DNA of 10,235 nucleotides from an uncultured Bacilli bacterium. GTDB taxonomy: Bacteria > Bacillota_I > Bacilli_A > RF39 > UBA660. Below the pieces are notes generated by a model that saw nothing but the letters and a program-made list of their open reading frames with translations, had not been told where the DNA came from and made no database searches. Below, piece after piece: positions 7,104 to 10,235 of this stretch (positions within the stretch are counted from its first letter, which is position 1; the number at the start of each line of letters is the position of its first letter). The stretch lies in assembly GCA_947623645.1 (NCBI GenBank), contig CANQHK010000035.1, positions 1 through 10,235 on the forward strand. The letters are read 5' to 3'. Made by a program: the position numbers and the translations under genes.

Positions 7104-7694
7104 ATGAATGAATTTTTAGAAAAAACAATCAAATCTTTAGAAGAACAGTATCAAGTATCTTTGGAAAAAGAACCCAACGCGGCAATCGATCAGATTTCTT
7201 TTGAACATTTAAAAAATAGTCAAGTCGTTTTTAATAAAGATGTGTGGTCTATGATTCAAAACATTGCTTTAACAACTCAGGTCGATGCTAAAGAAATAGG
7301 ATTTTTACTTTATGGAAAAGAATTTTTGCCAAACCAAGTATACTTTTCCAAAATTGTTGTTTCCGATGCTCCCTTAAAAAGTATAGAAACCGTTTTTGAT
7401 GAAGAAATAACTACTGATTTAAAAATGAAAATTGATGAAAACTTAGATAACAGAATCGTTGTAGCACACGGGCATTCTCATCCAAAAATTAGTCCAAAAT
7501 ATCAATATTTTTCTTTAGGTGATTTAGCAAGCTATTATGAATTAACCGAAGAAGTACCAGATTTTAAAAGTAAAGAAATGCAATTAGTTGGATGTTTAGT
7601 TACTCCCGATTTACCCATTCAATTTGTCTATTACAATCCCGAAAATAACAAATTTTTAGATTTTGAAAAAATCGAAGTAGAAGACTCTAAATAA
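7104..7694 (+). CDS. JAMM/MPN+ (JAB-like) putative metalloprotease, orphan
   Basis: A 196-residue protein whose central part fits the JAMM zinc-protease pattern. A candidate catalytic Glu64 lies in AKEIGFLLYG, HSHP (His124, His126) in VVAHGHSHP would bind metal, and Ser137 and Asp140 in FSLGD complete the site. Spacing from the second His to the Ser is 10 residues, against about 7 in the classical motif, so a 3-residue insertion in the active-site loop is implied. QLVGCLVTPD (160-169) is the expected following strand. Residues 1-40 are a charged extension with no recognised domain. JAMM enzymes cut isopeptide or ubiquitin-like C-terminal bonds, or act with sulfur carriers, but no E1, E2 or ubiquitin-like gene lies nearby. 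The start is one base after the ligA stop with GAGGG just upstream, implying coupled translation. The substrate is unknown; activity is inferred from motifs only. Confidence 0.72.
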   Translation: MNEFLEKTIKSLEEQYQVSLEKEPNAAIDQISFEHLKNSQVVFNKDVWSMIQNIALTTQVDAKEIGFLLYGKEFLPNQVYFSKIVVSDAPLKSIETVFDEEITTDLKMKIDENLDNRIVVAHGHSHPKISPKYQYFSLGDLASYYELTEEVPDFKSKEMQLVGCLVTPDLPIQFVYYNPENNKFLDFEKIEVEDSK

Positions 7695-7719
7695 AGATAG
7701 AAATGAAGAGTCTTTTTTT
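7681..7719 (+). terminator. Rho-independent terminator of the ligA operon
   Basis: AAGACTCT (7681-7688) pairs with AGAGTCTT (7707-7714) in a perfect 8-bp stem with an 18-base loop, followed by five more Ts. The left arm includes the last sense codons of the JAMM-like gene (GAC TCT), so stop codon and terminator overlap. Confidence 0.7.
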
Positions 7720-7761
7720 ATGGCCTAGATAAAGAAAAAGGTGAGTAAAAATTCCCCTCTA

Positions 7762-7790
7762 TTGTCTACTTTAAGTTTATCTATTATAAA
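7762..7790 (+). promoter_or_regulatory. Promoter for a candidate small RNA
   Basis: TTGTCT (7762-7767), an exact 17-base spacer and TATAAA (7785-7790). The expected start is near 7797. No gene begins directly downstream, and a strong terminator lies about 50 bases on, so this promoter has no coding target of ordinary size. Confidence 0.5.
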
Positions 7791-7796
7791 ATAGAA

Positions 7797-7890
7797 GTTG
7801 GTGGAAATAAAATCCTTTTCTGAATGAAATTTATTGAAAAGTATTTCAAAGAGATGCAATAGAAAATTTTGTATCTCTTTTTGTATTTTT
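7797..7890 (+). ncRNA. Candidate small non-coding RNA between the ligA and fmt operons
   Basis: About 94 transcribed bases bounded by a promoter (7762-7790) and a strong terminator (7848-7890), with the next gene's own promoter starting only 3 bases after the terminator. Besides the terminator stem there is a short GAAAT (7826-7830) / ATTTC (7843-7847) helix that would stack directly on it. The 5' part GGTGGAAATAAAATCC could pair GGA with TCC weakly and is otherwise free. It contains CCTTTTC, the kind of sequence that can pair with ribosome binding sites. The only frame inside is a 12-codon ATG...TAG (7824-7862) with no nearby ribosome binding site. Alternatives are an attenuator or leader for the downstream operon, or chance. 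It matches no RNA family I can name. Confidence 0.4.
7848..7890 (+). terminator. Strong intrinsic terminator
   Basis: AAAGAGATGCAA (7848-7859) pairs with TTGTATCTCTTT (7869-7880) in a 12-bp stem with a single G-U wobble and a 9-base loop. The stem is followed by TTGTATTTTT. It is stronger than the terminator at 7681-7719 and separated from it by about 130 bases that contain a promoter, so it appears to end a distinct transcript. Confidence 0.7.
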
Positions 7891-7892
7891 GA

Positions 7893-7921
7893 TGGACTTA
7901 TCTCGTATCCTTTGATAAAAT
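7893..7921 (+). promoter_or_regulatory. Promoter for the thioredoxin-like/fmt operon
   Basis: TGGACT (7893-7898), a 17-base spacer and TAAAAT (7916-7921) with TGA directly before it, an extended -10. The expected start, near 7928, coincides with the AAGAGG binding site (7928-7933), so the mRNA would begin essentially at its ribosome binding site with a 12-base leader. Confidence 0.55.
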
Positions 7922-7939
7922 AGAATTAAGAGGTATGGT

Positions 7940-8512
7940 ATGAAAAAGAAATTATGGATTGGTCTTATAATTTTTATATTTCTTATTCTGTGTGGTGTAA
8001 TTTATGTTTATAGCCAAGATAATTTTCGTTTTAAAATAGAATATGAAGTGTATAATTATTTTGCTTTTGATAATGGAAAGAAGATTGTTGCTAAAATTCC
8101 TAAAAAAAATACTGTGAAGTATTTGGATGAAAAGGATTTTGAAAAAGCAATTACAGAAAAGACGGGTATTTTTTATCTTGGGTATCCTACTTGTCCTTGG
8201 TGCAGAAATATAACTCCGATTTTGGTTGAAACAGCAAAAGAAGAAAAGATGGATATTTACTATCTTAATGTTCATGATGTAGATACAGAAAACATTCAGA
8301 AAATCTTAGAAGATTATTTAGAAGAAGATGAGGATGGAAATAAACATGTCTATGTTCCGGATGTTTATTTTGTGAAAGAGGGAAAAATTTTATCGCATCA
8401 TTTAGGAGCTGTAGAAAGTTATAAGAATGCCTTTTTAGGAATGAATGAGGAACAAAAGAGTGAATTAAAAAATATTTATTTAGAGGGAATTAAAAGTATT
8501 TTGGAGGGATAA
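7940..8512 (+). CDS. Membrane-anchored thioredoxin-fold protein (CPWC active site)
   Basis: A 190-residue protein with an N-terminal Lys-rich start and a transmembrane helix at about 5-24. An outside-facing linker and a thioredoxin-like domain from about 63 follow. The redox site is CPWC (85-88) in FYLGYPTCPWCRNITP. After it come an alpha-helix and the strand DIYYLNVHDV, an acidic insert (LEEDEDGNK), and the usual cis-proline loop VPDVYFVKEGKI with Pro140. The overall order resembles small PedC/bacteriocin-transport-accessory-type thioredoxins rather than thioredoxin itself. Cys18 in the helix is not in a lipobox (LILC), so an uncleaved anchor is more likely than a lipoprotein. It probably exchanges or reduces disulfides at the outer face of the membrane; the partner is unknown. 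ATG 7940 has AAGAGG 6 bases before it. It is the first gene of the fmt operon. Confidence 0.82.
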   Translation: MKKKLWIGLIIFIFLILCGVIYVYSQDNFRFKIEYEVYNYFAFDNGKKIVAKIPKKNTVKYLDEKDFEKAITEKTGIFYLGYPTCPWCRNITPILVETAKEEKMDIYYLNVHDVDTENIQKILEDYLEEDEDGNKHVYVPDVYFVKEGKILSHHLGAVESYKNAFLGMNEEQKSELKNIYLEGIKSILEG

Positions 8513-8514
8513 AG

Positions 8515-9462
8515 ATGGAAAAATTAAGAATTGTATTTATGGGTACGCCAGAATTTAGTGTACCGGTATTAGAGGGATTAATTGAAAATTATGAAGTTGT
8601 ACTGGTTGTAACACAAGAAGATAAAAAGGTAGGAAGAAAACAGATTATAACACCCCCTCCTGTTAAAGTTACGGCTTTAAATTCTGGGATTGAAGTATTT
8701 CAACCATCATCGATTCGAAAAGATTATCAACGGATTTTGGATAAAAAACCGGATATGATTGTAACATGTGCTTATGGGCAAATGATTCCCAAAGAAATTT
8801 TAGAGTATCCAAAGTATGGTTGTATTAATGTTCATGCATCTCTTCTTCCAAAACTAAGGGGAGGAGCTCCCATTCATCACGCCATCATCGATAATTATCC
8901 AAGAACTGGAATTACGATTATGTATATGGTTGAAAAGATGGATGCGGGAGATATTATCAGTCAAAAAGATACGATTATTGGAAAAGACGAAAATGTGGGA
9001 AGTTTGCATGATCGCTTGTCTTTGATGGGACGAGATTTACTTCTTGAAACGATTCCTAAAATTGTAAAAGGAGAGATTACTCCAATCCCTCAAAATGAAG
9101 AAGAAGTAACTTTTGCTAAAAATATTACTCGAGAAGACGAAAAAATTGATTTTAATCGTTATGCAATCGATGTTTATAATCAAATTCGAGGACTTTCTCC
9201 TTATCCTGGTGCTTATGCCATGTTGGATGGAAAAGTTGTTAAAATTTACGATGCTTATATTCGAGATTCTTTCTATATGGAAAGAGAAAATGGGGAAATT
9301 TCTAGAGTTTATGAAGATGGACTTGGGGTCAGTGTGAAAGATTTAGAAATTGTCATTACAGAATTTAAAATTGAAGGGAAAAAGAAAATGCGTTTAACGG
9401 AATATTTTCACGGAAAAAATCCTGAAGAATTTATTGGAAAAGTATTTAATAAGGAGGATTAA
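8515..9462 (+). CDS. fmt: Methionyl-tRNA formyltransferase
   Basis: Formylates initiator Met-tRNA using 10-formyl-tetrahydrofolate so that translation can begin with fMet; it acts in the cytoplasm. The 315 residues match the usual length. The N-terminal Rossmann domain opens with RIVFMGTPEFSVPVLEGL. Catalytic residues Asn105, His107 and Asp143 lie in INVHASLLPKLRGGAPI and EKMDAGDI, matching the Asn/His/Asp triad of the family. TGITIMYM (131-138) is the conserved core strand. The C-terminal tRNA-binding OB-like domain starts near 205 (REDEKIDF) and includes RGLSPYPGAYA (225-235). GGAGGG within the last codons of the preceding gene lies 6 bases before the ATG, and the gap is only 2 bases. The usual Firmicute neighbours def and priA are not in the window. 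Confidence 0.97.
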   Translation: MEKLRIVFMGTPEFSVPVLEGLIENYEVVLVVTQEDKKVGRKQIITPPPVKVTALNSGIEVFQPSSIRKDYQRILDKKPDMIVTCAYGQMIPKEILEYPKYGCINVHASLLPKLRGGAPIHHAIIDNYPRTGITIMYMVEKMDAGDIISQKDTIIGKDENVGSLHDRLSLMGRDLLLETIPKIVKGEITPIPQNEEEVTFAKNITREDEKIDFNRYAIDVYNQIRGLSPYPGAYAMLDGKVVKIYDAYIRDSFYMERENGEISRVYEDGLGVSVKDLEIVITEFKIEGKKKMRLTEYFHGKNPEEFIGKVFNKED

Positions 9463-9467
9463 AGAAA

Positions 9468-10166
9468 ATGGAACAGGATCCAAAAAAACAAAGAGATTCT
9501 ATTTTAGCAATTATTGGGATTATCTTTTTTATAGGACTTGCTATATTTGCTCGAAGTTCGGCTTCTTCGAAAAAGAATCTTCCTCCTCCTTCTTCTTCTA
9601 GCCCTACTTCGAGTCCTACAGAAACATCCAATGCGAAAAAAGAGGGAATTGACTCTTTACTTGACGAAGAAAGTTATTCTTTTACGTATACGGTTGTATT
9701 GGGGGATGCTACGGAAGTTTTGGATGGAAAAGTTTTTAAAAATAAAATGATGTTTACAATTATTGGAAATGGACGAGAACAATATGGAAAAATTTCTGAC
9801 AATTATATGCGCTTTGATGGAGAAAAATATGTTCTTACAACTTCTCCTATTCGTTCTTATTTTCCTTATCTTGAACTTTCTAATATTCAAAATACCTTAG
9901 ATTTATCTATTGAAGAAAAGAAAGATGATTTTTCTTTTTATGAAGTAGATGTTGCTGATTTATTAGACCAATATACAGATCTTGATTATGATAGTTTTGA
10001 AGATTTTAAAGAAGATTCTGTTAAAGTTTATACGCAAGATCATCATGTTGTAAAAATAGAACTTGATTATTCTAATTATTTTACTTATGTAAATGAAAAA
10101 GATACTACTTTTCAAGTACGAATGGAATTTCGTGATTTTGGAAAGATTGAAGAATTTGAACTATAA
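9468..10166 (+). CDS. Membrane-anchored protein with Ser/Pro/Thr-rich stalk, unknown function
   Basis: A 232-residue protein with a short polar N-terminus and one transmembrane helix at about 12-28 (ILAIIGIIFFIGLAIFA). A low-complexity stalk (29-57) rich in Ser, Pro and Thr follows (LPPPSSSSPTSSPTET), then an outside domain from about 60 to the end. That domain is acidic and aromatic, with strand-like segments SYSFTYTVVLG, KYVLTTSPIRSYFPYLEL and DTTFQVRMEFRDFGKIEEF. Its repeated beta strands recall the curved beta-sheet of cell-envelope lipid-binding or lipoprotein domains, but I see no decisive motif. There is no Cys, so it is not a lipoprotein. AAGGAGG overlapping the fmt stop codon, 10 bases before the ATG, gives a strong start. 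Co-transcription with fmt is nearly certain; a functional link is not implied. No terminator is visible after it. Confidence 0.82.
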   Translation: MEQDPKKQRDSILAIIGIIFFIGLAIFARSSASSKKNLPPPSSSSPTSSPTETSNAKKEGIDSLLDEESYSFTYTVVLGDATEVLDGKVFKNKMMFTIIGNGREQYGKISDNYMRFDGEKYVLTTSPIRSYFPYLELSNIQNTLDLSIEEKKDDFSFYEVDVADLLDQYTDLDYDSFEDFKEDSVKVYTQDHHVVKIELDYSNYFTYVNEKDTTFQVRMEFRDFGKIEEFEL

Positions 10167-10202
10167 TCTTTCTGTTAATCATTAGTTAAAATTTCACCGA
10201 TT

Positions 10203-10235
10203 TATAATGTAGATAACAAACAAAGGTGAACTTTG
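10203..10235 (+). promoter_or_regulatory. Probable promoter and ribosome binding site of a gene beyond the window
   Basis: A perfect TATAAT (10203-10208) with no clear -35 (CATTAG at 17 bases) is followed by AAAGGTGA (10222-10229). The last three bases, TTG (10233-10235), could be a start codon, but the frame cannot be tested. GGTGAA of the binding site is the exact complement of TTCACC at 10193-10198, upstream of the -10, so pairing could matter only in read-through transcripts. Confidence 0.35.

Noticed and set aside
7104..7694. A ubiquitin-like conjugation or CBASS/Bil-type defence system around the JAMM-like gene
   Set aside because: No E1, E2, ubiquitin-like, cyclase or effector gene is present; the neighbours are ligA and an unrelated thioredoxin-like gene.
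7726..7783. Inverted repeat TAGATAAA / TTTATCTA flanking the small-RNA promoter
   Set aside because: Only 8 AT-rich bases with a 42-base gap and no following feature; likely chance.
7824..7862. A 12-codon peptide frame inside the candidate small RNA
   Set aside because: The nearest GGTGG is about 20 bases from the ATG, too far for a ribosome binding site, and the frame runs into the terminator stem.
10193..10230. TTCACC pairing with the GGTGAA ribosome binding site as a riboregulator
   Set aside because: TTCACC lies upstream of the likely -10, so it would not be in the normal transcript; six bases are too few to claim regulation.

Overview
The window is AT-rich bacterial DNA. All recognisable genes read with the standard code: tryptophan is TGG, and every complete gene ends in TAA. 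Strong AGGAGG-type ribosome binding sites, sigma-A-like promoters (often extended -10), short intergenic gaps, and a PcrA/LigA/Fmt set most like Bacilli suggest a low-GC Firmicute, possibly a small-genome gut lineage of the Erysipelotrichia/RF39 type. The lineage is inference; no rRNA or other phylogenetic marker was available to test it. I see no mobile element, CRISPR array, tRNA or rRNA.

Layout. (1) 18-119 on the minus strand: a possible 33-codon asparagine-tract protein, divergent from (2) an endonuclease/exonuclease/phosphatase-superfamily enzyme at 254-1027. (3) 1090-4983: a tight four-gene run of pcrA helicase, an unrecognised cytoplasmic protein, a sugar-phosphate-type nucleotidyltransferase, and a single-pass membrane protein that overlaps it by 16 bases. 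(4) 5111-7694: NAD-dependent DNA ligase ligA followed one base later by a JAMM/MPN+-like putative metalloprotease. Its own extended -10 promoter is preceded by a perfect 8-bp inverted repeat with DnaA-box-like arms, and the unit ends in a hairpin terminator that overlaps the last codons. (5) 7695-7939: a compact intergenic region with a complete promoter, about 95 transcribed bases and a second strong terminator, which looks like a small RNA gene. (6) 7940-10166: a membrane-anchored thioredoxin-fold protein, fmt (methionyl-tRNA formyltransferase) and a membrane-anchored protein with a Ser/Pro/Thr-rich stalk, closely spaced as one operon. (7) 10167-10235: a probable promoter and ribosome binding site for a gene beyond the right edge.

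How the genes fit together. PcrA and LigA are the repair/replication core, often adjacent in Firmicutes (pcrA-ligA), but here three unrelated genes lie between them. Fmt supplies initiator formyl-Met-tRNA. The rest are accessory. The most notable items are the JAMM-like protein coupled to ligA, the candidate small RNA, the inverted repeat at the ligA promoter, and the Asn-tract microprotein.
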